A DNA stretch of 64,000 bases from Falsirhodobacter xinxiangensis (GTDB lineage Bacteria; Pseudomonadota; Alphaproteobacteria; Rhodobacterales; Rhodobacteraceae), in assembly GCF_004959935.1 (NCBI RefSeq), contig NZ_SMYN01000003.1, forward strand, positions 62,001 to 126,000, written 5' to 3'. Position 1 is the stretch's first letter; each line of letters starts with the position of its first letter. Below the pieces are notes generated by a model. It made no database searches, was not told the DNA's origin, and saw only the letters and a program-made list of their open reading frames with translations. The position numbers were made by a program, and so were the translations under genes. Of this stretch, positions 1 through 10,063 are shown in pieces.

Positions 1-140
1 GCGAGGCGCAGATCGGCATCGCGCGCCTGACCGATGGGCGGGCGGTGCAGTGCCGCATGACGCCCCTGCCCGGCGGCGCGACGCTGATCGGCTTTCATAT
101 CGTCACGGCCGATGCCGAACCCGCCCGCATCGCTGTCTGA
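1..140 (+). CDS. C-terminal end of an upstream protein (5' truncated by window edge)
   Basis: An open frame enters at the left edge (first full codon at base 3) and stops at TGA 138-140, giving 45 residues. The peptide contains PLPGGATLIGFHIV, a pattern reminiscent of the PAS-type core that ends some Rhodobacterales sensory proteins, but the fragment is too short to assign. It is followed after 41 bases by the tsaE start on the same strand, so the two may be co-transcribed. The frame choice is supported by typical high-GC codon use and a clean stop before the next gene. Confidence 0.5.
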   Translation, partial: EAQIGIARLTDGRAVQCRMTPLPGGATLIGFHIVTADAEPARIAV

Positions 141-181
141 ACACCCTTGCACCTGCGGGCGGCTGCGGCCATGTTCCGGGC

Positions 182-1561
182 ATGTTCCTGACCGCCCTGA
201 CCCTGCCGCTTGCCACCGATGACGACACCGCCGAACTGGGCGCGGACCTTGCGCGGGTTCTGCACCCGGGCGATGCGGTGCTTCTGGAAGGCGGCATCGG
301 CGCGGGCAAGACGCATCTGTGCCGCGCCCTGATCCGCGCCGCGCTGGGCAGATACGAGGATGTCCCCTCGCCCACCTTCACGCTGGTCCAGACCTATGAC
401 GCGCCAGATTTCGAGGTCTGGCATGCGGACCTTTATCGCCTGTCCCACCCGGACGAGGCGATGGAACTGGGGCTGGACAGCGCGATGGAAGATGCCGTCT
501 GCCTGATCGAATGGCCGGATCGGCTGGGCGATCTGACGCCCGATCACGCGCTGCACCTGCGGTTGGAGATTGACGGCGAAGGCCGCATCGCGACGCTGCG
601 CTGCACGCGCCCCGGCCTGCTGGACGATCTGCGCCGCGTGCAGGGCGAAAGGATCGCGCCGGGGGATGCTGTGCCGCTGGCAGGCGACGCCTCGGCCCGG
701 CGATATTCGCGCGTGGGCGGCCATGTGCTGATGGACGCACCGCCCGGAACCGGCGACGATCCCGCCGATTTCGTGCGCATCACGGATCATCTGGCGGGGC
801 TTGGCCTGTCGCCGCCCGCGATCGTCGCGCAGGATCTGCCGCGCGGGTTCCTGCTGCTGGAGGATCTGGGCGACGACGTCTTCGCCCGTCTGCTGGACCG
901 CGACCCGGCCCGAGAGGCGGAGCTTTACGCCCCCGCGACCGACGTGCTGCGGCATCTGCAATCCGCGCCTGCGCCCGCCCTGCCCGATCTTTCGGCGCGC
1001 GATTGGGCCACGGCGATCCTGCCCGCCTATGACTGGTATCGCCGCCTTGCCACCGGCGATCGCGGCGATCCCGAACCGACGATAGCTGCGCTGGAAGATG
1101 CCATCCGCGCCCATGCCGATGGTCCCCGCGTGATGATCCTGCGCGATTACCATGCCGAAAACCTGCTCTGGCTGCCCGCGCGCAAGGGGTTGGCCCGGGT
1201 CGGGCTGCTGGACTTCCAACTCGCGCAGATGGGGCAACCGGCTTACGATCTCGTCTCGCTTCTGCAGGATGCGCGGCGTGATGTGTCGCCGGAAACCGAA
1301 GCGGCGATGATCGAAAGGTTCGACCCGTCCGAGGCGTTTCGCGCCAGCTATGCCGTGTTCGGCGCACAGCGCGGACTTCGCATCCTTGGCATCTTTGCGC
1401 GGCTGTCGGCGCAAGGCAAACCGGGCTATCTGCGGCTGATCCCGCGCGTCTGGGCGCAGGTGCAAAGGAACCTCGCCCATCCGGCGCTGGCGAGGGTCGC
1501 CCCGGACCTGCCCGAACCCACCCCCGAGGTTCTGGAAAGGATCGCCGCATGTTGCCCCTGA
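182..1561 (+). CDS. TsaE / AmgK-type sugar kinase fusion protein
   Basis: A 459-residue two-domain protein. Residues 1-155 are TsaE, the ATPase of the tRNA N6-threonylcarbamoyladenosine (t6A37) complex, with Walker A GGIGAGKT at 37-44, SPTFTLV at 63-69 and HADLYRL at 81-87. Residues about 165-459 are an aminoglycoside-phosphotransferase-fold kinase like AmgK (anomeric N-acetylmuramate/N-acetylglucosamine kinase), with the Brenner-type loop RDYHAENL at 321-328 and metal-binding Asp344 in LLDFQ. There is no stop or start between the domains. The ATG at 182 is chosen because it gives the normal TsaE N terminus; upstream in-frame codons have no TsaE similarity. The next gene is the matching uridylyltransferase MurU, overlapping by 13 bases, which fits an AmgK-MurU cell-wall recycling step. 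TsaD of the t6A complex lies 47 kb away in this window. Confidence 0.9.
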   Translation: MFLTALTLPLATDDDTAELGADLARVLHPGDAVLLEGGIGAGKTHLCRALIRAALGRYEDVPSPTFTLVQTYDAPDFEVWHADLYRLSHPDEAMELGLDSAMEDAVCLIEWPDRLGDLTPDHALHLRLEIDGEGRIATLRCTRPGLLDDLRRVQGERIAPGDAVPLAGDASARRYSRVGGHVLMDAPPGTGDDPADFVRITDHLAGLGLSPPAIVAQDLPRGFLLLEDLGDDVFARLLDRDPAREAELYAPATDVLRHLQSAPAPALPDLSARDWATAILPAYDWYRRLATGDRGDPEPTIAALEDAIRAHADGPRVMILRDYHAENLLWLPARKGLARVGLLDFQLAQMGQPAYDLVSLLQDARRDVSPETEAAMIERFDPSEAFRASYAVFGAQRGLRILGIFARLSAQGKPGYLRLIPRVWAQVQRNLAHPALARVAPDLPEPTPEVLERIAACCP

Positions 1562-2208
1562 TGCTGTTCGCCGCCGGTCTTGGCACCCGCATGGGCGCGC
1601 TGACCGCGAACCGTCCGAAGCCGATGATCCCGGTGGCGGGCAAGCCGCTGATCGACCACGCGCTGGACATCGCGCGGGGCGCGGGCATCACCAGGATCGT
1701 CGCCAACACGCATTACCTGCCGGACCAGATCGCCGCGCATGTCGATATCCCGCTGTCCTATGAGCCGGAGTTGCTGGAAACCGGGGGCGGTCTGCGCGCG
1801 GCGCTGCCGCTTCTGGGCGACGGGCCTGTGATGACGTTGAACACCGATGCCGTCTGGACCGGGGCGAACCCGCTGACGCAACTTCTGGCGGCATGGAATC
1901 CGGCGCGGATGGACGGACTGCTCTTGCTGCTGCCTGCCGACCGCGCGACGGGGCATCGCGGCACCGGGGACTTCATCGGCGATCCACTGGTGCGGGCGAA
2001 CGGCGCGCCGGGGCTTGTCTATCTTGGCGCGCAGATCCTGAAGCCGGAGGGGCTGGCGGGAATTGCGGAGCGGAAGTTCTCGCTGAACCTGCTGTGGGAC
2101 CGGATGATCGCGCAGGGCCGTCTGCACGGCATCACCCATGACGGCGGCTGGTGCGACGTGGGCCGCCCCGAAAGCATCCCTCTGGCGGAGGCGCTTTTGC
2201 ATGGGTGA
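1549..2208 (+). CDS. murU: N-acetylmuramate-1-phosphate uridylyltransferase-like nucleotidyltransferase (MurU)
   Basis: A 219-residue nucleotidyltransferase. The signature LFAAGLGTRMGALT near residues 6-19, followed by NRPKPMIPVAGKPLIDH, is the NTP-binding loop of sugar-1-phosphate nucleotidyltransferases. MurU makes UDP-MurNAc from MurNAc-1-phosphate and UTP, bypassing de novo UDP-MurNAc synthesis and MurA. The substrate is inferred from the AmgK-like kinase fused to TsaE immediately upstream; other nucleotide-sugar substrates are possible. The start at 1549 overlaps the upstream stop; an ATG at 1561 is also possible (TGATG overlap). The 3' end overlaps addB by 8 bases, so this is a tightly packed operon. 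Confidence 0.8.
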   Translation: MLPLMLFAAGLGTRMGALTANRPKPMIPVAGKPLIDHALDIARGAGITRIVANTHYLPDQIAAHVDIPLSYEPELLETGGGLRAALPLLGDGPVMTLNTDAVWTGANPLTQLLAAWNPARMDGLLLLLPADRATGHRGTGDFIGDPLVRANGAPGLVYLGAQILKPEGLAGIAERKFSLNLLWDRMIAQGRLHGITHDGGWCDVGRPESIPLAEALLHG

Positions 2209-5116
2209 GGTTTCCGGACTTCCGCCCGGCGTCGATTTCCCCGCCGCGCTGGTTGCCGGACTGCGCGCGCGGATGGCAGGCCAGCCGCCCGAGGCGATGG
2301 CGGCGGTGCAGCTTTTCGTCAACACCGCGCGGATGCGTCGCCGGGTGGTGGACCTGCTGACGGCGGATGGGGCGTCATTCCTGCCGCGTGTGCGGCTTCT
2401 GGGCGATGTGCCGTCCTTGGTGCCCGGCCTGCCGGACGCGACCCCGCCCTTGCGGCGACGGCTGGAGTTGACGCGGCTGATCTCGGCCCTGCTGGATGCG
2501 CAGCCGGACCTCGCACCCCGCGCGGCGATCTTCGATCTGGCCGACAGCCTGGCAGACCTGATGTCGGAAATGCAGGCAGAAGGCGTGCCGCCCGAGGCGA
2601 TCGCGACCCTCGACGTGTCGCACCATTCGGCGCATTGGGCGCGCACGCAGGCTTTCGTGAACATCGTCGCCCCCTTGGCGCAGGACAGGGATGCCCCCGA
2701 CCCCGAGGTGCGCCAGCGCATGGCGGTGGACCGGCTGGTCGCGCTGTGGCAGTTGGCCCCGCCCACCGCGCCGGTCATCATCGCAGGCTCCACCGGGTCG
2801 CGCGGCACGACGGCGCTGCTGATGCAGGCTGTGGCACGGCTGGATCATGGCGTGCTGGTGCTGCCGGGCTTTGATTTCGACATGCCGGATGCGGTCTGGG
2901 ACGGGCTTGCCGATGCGCTGACGGCCGAGGATCATCCGCAATACCGTTTCCACCACCTGCTGCGGGCGCTGGACCTGACGCCGGGCGACGTGACGCGCTG
3001 GACGGGTGACGCGCCGCCGTCGCAGGACCGCAATCGGCTGATTTCACTGTCGCTTCGCCCTGCCCCGGTCACCGATCAGTGGCTGGAGGAAGGCCGTCAT
3101 TTGCCGGACCTGTCGGCCGCGATGCAGGACGTGACCCTGATCGAGGCCCCCCGCCCGCGAGCCGAGGCGCTGGCCGTCGCGCTGATCCTGCGCAAAGCGG
3201 CCGAGGATGGTCGGCGGGCGGCGCTGATCTCTCCCGACCGTGGGCTGACGCGGATGGTCGCCGCGGCGCTGGACCGCTGGGGCATCATCCCCGACGATTC
3301 CGCCGGCGAGCCGCTGAGCCAGACCGCACAGGGCCGCCTTTTGCGAATGGTGGGCCGCCTGATGGGCCAACGCCTGACGCCCGAGGTGCTGCTGACGCTG
3401 CTGAAACACCCGGTCACGGCCTCGGGGTCGGACCGGGGAAACCACCTGCGCTGGACCCGCGATCTGGAACTGCGCCTGCGCCGTCACGGACCGCCCTTTC
3501 CGACGCTGGACGATCTGCGCATATGGGCGGACACGCGGCCAGACGATGGCATCCGCGACTGGGCCGACTGGGTGGGCCGCACGCTGACGGGTCTGGAAAC
3601 GATTTCCGCGCGCCTGCTCGCCGATCATCTGGAGCATCATCTGGCCATCGCGAATGCGCTGGCCTGCGGCCCGGCGGGCCAGCCGGGGCGTCTCTGGACC
3701 AGTCCGGCGGGCGAATCCGCCCATGATTGCATGACCATGCTGCGGGCCGAGGCGGTTCATGGCGGCGTCCTCTCCCCCGCCGATTACAACGACATGTTCG
3801 ACGCTGTCCTGTCGCGCGGCGAGGTGCGCGACACCGTCATCGCCGATCCGCGCGTGATGATCTGGGGCACGCTGGAGGCGCGGGTTCAGGGCGCGGATCT
3901 GGTCATCCTTGGCGGGCTGAACGATGGCATCTGGCCCGCGCTGCCGCCGCCCGACCCGTGGCTGAACCGGCAGATGCGGCTTCAGGCCGGGCTGCTTTTG
4001 CCCGAACGGCGCATCGGTCTTGCAGCACATGATTACCAACAGGCCATCGCCGCGCCCGAGGTGGTGCTGACCCGCAGCATCCGCGACGCCGAGGCGGAAA
4101 CCGTGCCCTCGCGCTGGCTGAACCGGCTGCAGAACCTGATGGACGGGCTGCCCGCCAAGGGGGGCAAGGATGCGCTGGCTGCGATGCGCGCACGCGGGCG
4201 GGCGTGGCTGACGATGGCCGAACGGCTGGAAACGCCGGATGCCCCGGTGCCGCCCGCGCCACGCCCCGCACCCCGCCCGCCCTTGGCTGCGCGTCCGACG
4301 AAACTGGCGGTGACGGGCGTGCGCGATCTGATCCGCGACCCCTATGCCATCTATGCCAAGCATGTCCTGCGTCTGCGCGCGCTGGACCCGCTGCGCCACG
4401 CGCCCGATGCACGCCTGCGCGGGTCGATCCTGCATTCGATCCTCGAGGAATTCGTGCGCGACCGCCCGGAGGAGACACCGGACGAAGCCCGCATCCGTCT
4501 GCGCGCCATCGCGTCCCGCGTGCTGGAGGCGGATGTGCCATGGCCCGCCGCCCGCGCGCTGTGGCAGGCCCGCATGGACCGCGCCGCCGATTTCTTCCTG
4601 AAGACCGAGGCCGCGATGGGCGGCACCCCCGTCTGGCTGGAGGAACCGGGAAGCGTGCCGCTGACCCCGCTGAATTTCACGCTGATCGCCAAGCCCGACC
4701 GGATCGACCAACTGGAGGACGGACGGTTGCACATCATCGACTACAAGACCGGGTCGCCCCCCAGCCAGAAACAGCAGAAGGCGTTCGAAAAGCAGCTTCT
4801 GCTGGAGGCGGCGATGGCCGCGCGTGGTGCATTCGCGGCGCTTGGGCCGTCGGACGTGGCCAGGATCAGCTATATAGGCCTTGGCGCCTCGGCCAAGGTC
4901 GAAGAAACCGTGATGACGCCCGAGATCATGGGCAAGGCATGGGAATCGCTGCATGAACTGGTCGGGCAATATCTGACCCGCGAACAAGGATACCCGTCCC
5001 GCCGCGCGATGTTCGGCGAACGTTTCCCCGGCGATTACGACCATCTGGCCCGTTTCGGCGAATGGGAAATGCAGGACCCGTCGATGCCGGAGGATGTGGG
5101 CGATGAAAATGGATGA
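2201..5116 (+). CDS. addB: AddB, double-strand break repair helicase-nuclease subunit
   Basis: A 971-residue alphaproteobacterial AddB. With AddA it resects double-strand DNA ends for RecA loading, replacing RecBCD. The N terminus GLPPGVDFPAALVAGL and LFVNTARMRRR are typical of the family. A Cas4/RecB-type PD-(D/E)xK nuclease sits at the C terminus with the LHIIDYKTGS motif (DYK at about 847-849). The N-terminal half is a degenerate helicase domain without a clear Walker A. The ATG at 2201 overlaps the murU stop; an in-frame extension to 2138 would lie wholly inside murU and is unlikely. The 3' end overlaps addA, implying translational coupling. Confidence 0.93.
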   Translation: MGEVSGLPPGVDFPAALVAGLRARMAGQPPEAMAAVQLFVNTARMRRRVVDLLTADGASFLPRVRLLGDVPSLVPGLPDATPPLRRRLELTRLISALLDAQPDLAPRAAIFDLADSLADLMSEMQAEGVPPEAIATLDVSHHSAHWARTQAFVNIVAPLAQDRDAPDPEVRQRMAVDRLVALWQLAPPTAPVIIAGSTGSRGTTALLMQAVARLDHGVLVLPGFDFDMPDAVWDGLADALTAEDHPQYRFHHLLRALDLTPGDVTRWTGDAPPSQDRNRLISLSLRPAPVTDQWLEEGRHLPDLSAAMQDVTLIEAPRPRAEALAVALILRKAAEDGRRAALISPDRGLTRMVAAALDRWGIIPDDSAGEPLSQTAQGRLLRMVGRLMGQRLTPEVLLTLLKHPVTASGSDRGNHLRWTRDLELRLRRHGPPFPTLDDLRIWADTRPDDGIRDWADWVGRTLTGLETISARLLADHLEHHLAIANALACGPAGQPGRLWTSPAGESAHDCMTMLRAEAVHGGVLSPADYNDMFDAVLSRGEVRDTVIADPRVMIWGTLEARVQGADLVILGGLNDGIWPALPPPDPWLNRQMRLQAGLLLPERRIGLAAHDYQQAIAAPEVVLTRSIRDAEAETVPSRWLNRLQNLMDGLPAKGGKDALAAMRARGRAWLTMAERLETPDAPVPPAPRPAPRPPLAARPTKLAVTGVRDLIRDPYAIYAKHVLRLRALDPLRHAPDARLRGSILHSILEEFVRDRPEETPDEARIRLRAIASRVLEADVPWPAARALWQARMDRAADFFLKTEAAMGGTPVWLEEPGSVPLTPLNFTLIAKPDRIDQLEDGRLHIIDYKTGSPPSQKQQKAFEKQLLLEAAMAARGAFAALGPSDVARISYIGLGASAKVEETVMTPEIMGKAWESLHELVGQYLTREQGYPSRRAMFGERFPGDYDHLARFGEWEMQDPSMPEDVGDENG

Positions 5117-8100
5117 CGCGACGCTTCGGCAGGTGACGGCGGCGCGGCCCGATGCGTCCACATGGCTGTCGGCCAATGCGGGATCGGGCAAGACCCGCGT
5201 GCTGACGGACCGGGTGGCGCGGCTGCTCTTGGCCGATGTCGCGCCGCAGCGCATCCTGTGCCTGACCTATACCAAGGCCGCGGCGTCCGAAATGCAGAAC
5301 CGCCTGTTCCGCCGCCTTGGCGAATGGGCGATGCTGGAGGATGCGGCGCTGTCCTCCGCCCTGTCCACGCTGGGCATCGGTGCGATGGGGCCGGACGTGC
5401 TGGCCAAGGCCCGCCGCCTGTTCGCCCGCGCGATCGAAACGCCGGGCGGCTTGCGTATCCAGACGATCCACTCCTTCTGCGCGACCCTTCTGCGGCGGTT
5501 CCCGCTGGAGGCAGGCGTGTCGCCGCAATTCACCGAGCTGGACGACCGCGCGGCAAGCCTTCTGCGCGAGGAGATCGTGGAGGAGATGGCCGACCGCATC
5601 GCACCCGATGCCGTCGCCGCCCTTGCCCGTGCCTATACCGGCGAGGATTTCGGCGCGCTGTCGATGCAGGTCGCCGGAAAACGCGACGGCTTCGCGCGGC
5701 CGATGTCGCCCGCGGACTGCCGCGATGCCTTTGGCGTGCCTGCGGGGTTTGATGCGGACGGGCTTCTGGCGCAGGTCTTCATCGGCGGCGAGGAAGATTG
5801 GTTGGCCGAGGTGGCAGAGGTTCTGGCCGGCGGCAAGACGACCGATCTTGCGGCGGCGCAGACGCTGCTGAAGCTGCGCTTTCCGGCGGATCTGTCCACA
5901 CTTCTGGCGCTGGAAAAGCTGCTGCTGTTCGGCGGCACGGCGGCCTCGCCCTTCGGGGCCAAGATCGGCAAGTTCCCGACCAAGGCGATGCAGGCCGCGC
6001 TTGGCCCTTTGCTGAACCGGCTGGAGGACCTGATGCGCCGCGTGGAGGCTGCGCGGGCGTCGCGCATCGCCCTGGCGGCTGCCGAACGCAGCGCGGTGCT
6101 GCACCGCTTCGCCAGCGTTTTCCTGCCGGAATACGAACGGCGCAAGGCGATGCGCGGCTGGCTGGATTTCGACGACCTGATCACGCGCGCCGTCGGGTTG
6201 CTGACCGATCCTTCGGTCGCGCAATGGGTGCTGTTCCGGCTGGATGGCGGGATCGACCATATTCTGGTGGACGAGGCGCAGGACACATCGCCCCAGCAAT
6301 GGCGGGTGATCGAACTTCTGGCGCAGGAATTCGCCGCCGGGGAAGGCGCGCGGGATGTCGAGCGCACGATCTTCGTGGTGGGCGACAAGAAGCAGTCGAT
6401 CTACTCGTTCCAAGGCGCGGATGTCGCCGCCTTCGACCGTATGAAGCACCATTTTGCCGAACGGCTGATGGGTTTGCAGGACCTGTCGCTGGAACATTCC
6501 TTCCGATCCTCGGCGGCGGTGCTGCGGCTGGTGGACATGACCTTCCCCGAGGCGCGGCTGGCGGCGCTGGGCGGCGAATTGCGCCATATCGCCTTTCGCG
6601 ACATGCCGGGGCGGGTCGAACTCTGGCCCCCGTTCGAGCCGTCCAAGCTCCCCGAGGATGAGGAATGGTGGAGCCCGGTCGATCTGATCTCGGACGAGCA
6701 TCACCATGCGCGGCTGGCCGAACGCATCGCGGCCAAGATCGGCCAGATGATTGCGGATGGGGTGCAGATTCCGGATGGAAAGGGTTTCCGTCCCGTTCAC
6801 GCCGGGGATTTCCTGATCCTCGTGCGCGGACGGTCGGGGGTGTTCGGCCCGCTGATCCGCGCCTGCAAGAAGGCGGGCCTGCCGATCGCCGGGGCCGACC
6901 GGCTGAAGCTGGCCGCGGAACTGGCGGTGCGCGATCTGGGCGCGCTGCTGGCGTTCCTGTCCACGCCCGAGGATGACCTGTCGCTGGCCGCTGCCCTGCG
7001 CTCGCCTGTGTTCGGCTGGACCGAGGATCAGCTTTATCGCCTCGCCCAGCCGCGCGAAGGGTATCTCTGGGCCAGCCTGCGCCATCAGGACAGCGACACC
7101 GTCCGCATTCTTCAGGACCTGCGCGATCAGGCGGACTTCCTGCGCCCGTATGATTTGATCGAACGGATGCTGACCCGCCATGACGGTCGCCGCAAACTTC
7201 TGGCGCGCCTTGGGTCCGAGGCGGAGGATGGCATCGACGAATTGCTGTCGCAGGCGCTGGCCTATGAGCGCAGCGACGTGCCCAGCCTGACCGGGTTCCT
7301 GTCATGGCTGACCACCGACGATGTGGTGGTGAAACGCCGGATGGATTCGGCGGGGCACATGATCCGGGTGATGACGGTGCATGGGTCGAAAGGGTTGGAG
7401 GCGCCCATCGTCATCCTGCCCGACACTGCCGATCACAAGGCGCGCGACCGGGACGATCTGGTGATGCTCGACGATGGCCGCGCCGTCTGGCGTATGTCCG
7501 GCGACGAGGCACCCCCGGCGATGGCCGCCGCGCTGGAGGCCCGCAAGGCGGCACGCGAAGCGGAATCCATGCGGCTGCTATATGTCGCGCTGACGCGGGC
7601 GCAGTGCTGGCTGATCGCGGCGGCGGCGGGGGATCTTGCCTCGGGCGAGGCGTGGTATGACCTGATCCGGCAGGGCATGGAAAGCGCGGGGGCGAAGCCG
7701 CATCAGGGCGGGCTGCTGCTGGAGGAGGGCGATTGGCCCGCGCCGATGCCAGCCGCCACTGCTGAAGTGCAGCCGCTGGCCGCATTGCCCGACTGGGCGC
7801 GCCGTCACGCCGCCGATCCTGTGCTGCCGGTGCGTCCGCTGTCGCCCTCGAACCTTGGCGGGGCGAAGGCGCTGCCGGGCGAGGGGCTGGAGGAGGAGGC
7901 CGCCAAGCTGCGCGGCACGCATCTGCACCTGCTGCTGGAACATCTGCCGGGGGTGGAGCCGGCATTGCGCCCGGATTTGGCCGCGCGGCTGCTGGCGGGG
8001 TTCGATCACGCCCCGATGCTGGCCGAGGTCGAGGCGGTGTTGACCGCGCATCCGCAGCTTTTCGGCGCGGCGGCACTGACCGAGGTTCCGGTGACGGGCA

Positions 8101-8375
8101 GCATCGGCGGCAAGCGCGTGCTGGGCACCATCGACCGGCTGATCGTGGAGCCGGGCAGGGTGTTGGCCATCGACTTCAAATCGAACGCGGTGGTGCCGGG
8201 ATCGGCAGCGCAGGTGCCAGAAGGGCTGCTGCGACAGATGGGCGCCTATTCCGAGGTTTTGCGCCAGATCTATCCGGGCCGCGCGGTGGAAACCGCGATC
8301 CTGTGGACGCGCAGCGGCACGCTGATGCCGCTGCCCTCCGATCTGACCGCTGCCTCGTTACAGAAGATCCTGTAG
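5094..8375 (+). CDS. addA: AddA, double-strand break repair helicase/nuclease subunit
   Basis: A 1093-residue UvrD/Rep-family (SF1A) helicase with a C-terminal RecB-like nuclease. Walker A ANAGSGKT is at 27-34, the DEAQDTS helicase motif lies in the first half (around residue 395), and [10 protein letters not shown] is motif VI. The nuclease motif AIDFKSN (DFK about 1027-1029) closes the protein. It pairs with AddB just upstream, overlapping it by 23 bases. Start candidates in frame are 5094, 5103 and 5109; the true one cannot be fixed. The 3' end overlaps the convergent rfbA stop by 18 bases, with no room for a terminator between them. Confidence 0.95.
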   Translation: MWAMKMDDATLRQVTAARPDASTWLSANAGSGKTRVLTDRVARLLLADVAPQRILCLTYTKAAASEMQNRLFRRLGEWAMLEDAALSSALSTLGIGAMGPDVLAKARRLFARAIETPGGLRIQTIHSFCATLLRRFPLEAGVSPQFTELDDRAASLLREEIVEEMADRIAPDAVAALARAYTGEDFGALSMQVAGKRDGFARPMSPADCRDAFGVPAGFDADGLLAQVFIGGEEDWLAEVAEVLAGGKTTDLAAAQTLLKLRFPADLSTLLALEKLLLFGGTAASPFGAKIGKFPTKAMQAALGPLLNRLEDLMRRVEAARASRIALAAAERSAVLHRFASVFLPEYERRKAMRGWLDFDDLITRAVGLLTDPSVAQWVLFRLDGGIDHILVDEAQDTSPQQWRVIELLAQEFAAGEGARDVERTIFVVGDKKQSIYSFQGADVAAFDRMKHHFAERLMGLQDLSLEHSFRSSAAVLRLVDMTFPEARLAALGGELRHIAFRDMPGRVELWPPFEPSKLPEDEEWWSPVDLISDEHHHARLAERIAAKIGQMIADGVQIPDGKGFRPVHAGDFLILVRGRSGVFGPLIRACKKAGLPIAGADRLKLAAELAVRDLGALLAFLSTPEDDLSLAAALRSPVFGWTEDQLYRLAQPREGYLWASLRHQDSDTVRILQDLRDQADFLRPYDLIERMLTRHDGRRKLLARLGSEAEDGIDELLSQALAYERSDVPSLTGFLSWLTTDDVVVKRRMDSAGHMIRVMTVHGSKGLEAPIVILPDTADHKARDRDDLVMLDDGRAVWRMSGDEAPPAMAAALEARKAAREAESMRLLYVALTRAQCWLIAAAAGDLASGEAWYDLIRQGMESAGAKPHQGGLLLEEGDWPAPMPAATAEVQPLAALPDWARRHAADPVLPVRPLSPSNLGGAKALPGEGLEEEAAKLRGTHLHLLLEHLPGVEPALRPDLAARLLAGFDHAPMLAEVEAVLTAHPQLFGAAALTEVPVTGSIGGKRVLGTIDRLIVEPGRVLAIDFKSNAVVPGSAAQVPEGLLRQMGAYSEVLRQIYPGRAVETAILWTRSGTLMPLPSDLTAASLQKIL

Positions 8376-9227
8376 CGCGCGGCCGTAATCGTTCTTCTTG
8401 AACAGGTTGGCGCGGATTTGAAGCTCCTCGGCGGTGATCCAGCCCTGGGTGAAGGCGATCTCGTCCAGGCTGCCGGTCTGCATGCCCTGACGCAGTTCCA
8501 GCGTCCGCACGAAGTTGCCCGCGTCAAGCAGGCTGCCATGCGTGCCGGTGTCCAGCCACGCGTAACCGCGGCCCATACGCTTCACCTCCAGCGCGCCGTC
8601 ATGAAGATACATCTCCAAAAGCGTGGTGATCTCCAACTCTCCGCGTGCGGAGGGCTGGACCTGCTTCGCCCGCTCCGGCGCGGTGCCGTCGAGGAAATAG
8701 AGACCCGTGACCGCATAGTTCGAGGGCGGAACCTCGGGCTTTTCGATGATGGTGCGGACGCGGCCCGTCTCGTCGAAATCGACCACGCCGTAGCGTTCGG
8801 GATCGGCGACGTGATAGCCGAAGACGGTCCCACCGCTGGCTTGCGCATCCGCTTCTTGCAGCAGATCCGGCAGGCCGTGGCCGAAGAAGATGTTGTCGCC
8901 CAGCACCATGGCCGAAGGCGCACCGGCAAGGAAATCCTCGGCCAGAAGATAGGCCTGCGCCAGACCGTCCGGCGATGCCTGCACGATATAGGTCAACGAC
9001 ACGCCCCACTGGCTGCCATCGCCCAGAAGGCGCTGGAACTGCGACTGATCCTCGGGGGTGGTGATCACCGCAATCTCGCGGATGCCGGTCAGCATCAGCA
9101 CCGAAAGCGGATAGTAGATCATCGGCTTGTTGTAGACCGGCAGAAGCTGTTTCGACACGCCCATCGTGATCGGATAAAGCCGCGTGCCCGATCCGCCCGC
9201 CAGAATGATGCCCTTGCGATTGGTCAT
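8358..9227 (-). CDS. rfbA: Glucose-1-phosphate thymidylyltransferase
   Basis: A 289-residue RmlA/RfbA that makes dTDP-glucose from glucose-1-phosphate and dTTP, the first step of dTDP-L-rhamnose synthesis for cell-surface polysaccharide. The nucleotide-binding GGSGTRLYP lies at 11-19, followed by [25 protein letters not shown] and [15 protein letters not shown] are family hallmarks. It is last in a minus-strand operon transcribed rfbC-rfbB-rfbD-rfbA; its ATG at 9225-9227 overlaps the rfbD stop by 4 bases (ATGA). An in-frame extension to 9635 lies inside rfbD and is rejected. Confidence 0.95.
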   Translation of the reverse strand: MTNRKGIILAGGSGTRLYPITMGVSKQLLPVYNKPMIYYPLSVLMLTGIREIAVITTPEDQSQFQRLLGDGSQWGVSLTYIVQASPDGLAQAYLLAEDFLAGAPSAMVLGDNIFFGHGLPDLLQEADAQASGGTVFGYHVADPERYGVVDFDETGRVRTIIEKPEVPPSNYAVTGLYFLDGTAPERAKQVQPSARGELEITTLLEMYLHDGALEVKRMGRGYAWLDTGTHGSLLDAGNFVRTLELRQGMQTGSLDEIAFTQGWITAEELQIRANLFKKNDYGRALQDLL

Positions 9228-10063
9228 TTCAAATCCTGCAAAACCTGTGCCAAACCTGCACGCCAGTCGGGGCGGGCGATACCGTAATCCTGTTCGAGGC
9301 TGGAGCAATCCATCCGCGAATTGCCGGGGCGTTTCGCGGGCGTCGGATAATCCGAGGTGGGAATGCCCGTGACCGCAACCTTCCGCCCGGCCTGTGCGAA
9401 GATTTCCCGCGCGAAGTCGGCCCAGGAAACGTCCGGCGCGCCCGCGAAGTGATAGATGCCGCTGGTGCCGCGCCCTTCGTGGAACTGCCGCGCAATGGAC
9501 AGCAGCGCCGCCGCGATGTCGGCTGCCGGGGTGGGGCCGCCGATCTGATCGTCCACCACGGTCAGCGCATCGCGGGTTTCCGACAGGCGCAGCATCGTCT
9601 TCACGAAATTCGCGCCATGGGCCGAAAACACCCACGAGGTCCGCAGGATCGCGTGGGGACCGGCAGCATCGCGCACGCCATCCTCGCCCACCAGTTTGCT
9701 GCGGCCATAAGCGCCCAAGGGGCCGACCGGATCGGTGGGCAGACGCGCGCTGTCACCCGAGCCGTCGAAGACGTAATCGGTGGACACATGCAGAAACGGG
9801 ATGTCCGCCGCCGCACAGGCCCGCGCGATGGCGGCGGGGGTGTGACCGTTGACGGTGGTCGCGGCGTCCTCCTCGGCCTCGGCCTTGTCCACGGCGGTCC
9901 ATGCGGCGACGTTGATGACCACATCGGCATCCCGGACCTGCGCGGCGCAGGCGTCCGGGTCCATGAAATCGGCGTCCTGGCGCGACAGGAACCGCGCCTC
10001 GGGGGCGAGGCGGCGAAGCTCCTGCGCGACCTGCCCCGTCGATCCGAAGACCAGCACCCTCAT
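9224..10063 (-). CDS. rfbD: dTDP-4-dehydrorhamnose reductase
   Basis: A 279-residue extended short-chain dehydrogenase that performs the last step of dTDP-L-rhamnose synthesis, reducing dTDP-4-dehydro-L-rhamnose with NAD(P)H. The dinucleotide-binding loop GSTGQVA is at 7-13, STDYVFDG carries the catalytic Thr/Asp region, and YGRSKLVGE supplies the YxxxK pair. The start at 10061-10063 overlaps the rfbB stop by 4 bases (ATGA). A longer reading to 10114 adds 17 residues that overlap rfbB and do not resemble the family. Confidence 0.94.
   Translation of the reverse strand: MRVLVFGSTGQVAQELRRLAPEARFLSRQDADFMDPDACAAQVRDADVVINVAAWTAVDKAEAEEDAATTVNGHTPAAIARACAAADIPFLHVSTDYVFDGSGDSARLPTDPVGPLGAYGRSKLVGEDGVRDAAGPHAILRTSWVFSAHGANFVKTMLRLSETRDALTVVDDQIGGPTPAADIAAALLSIARQFHEGRGTSGIYHFAGAPDVSWADFAREIFAQAGRKVAVTGIPTSDYPTPAKRPGNSRMDCSSLEQDYGIARPDWRAGLAQVLQDLK

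Noticed and set aside
95-1480. Long minus-strand open frame opposite tsaE-amgK
   Set aside because: It is a shadow of the GC-rich coding strand with no family match; the plus strand carries recognisable TsaE and AmgK motifs.
3044-5254. 736-codon minus-strand open frame opposite addB
   Set aside because: Same shadow effect; arginine/glutamine-rich nonsense and no domains, while AddB motifs are clear on plus.
4926-7181. 751-codon minus-strand open frame opposite addA
   Set aside because: Shadow frame; AddA helicase motifs lie on the plus strand throughout.
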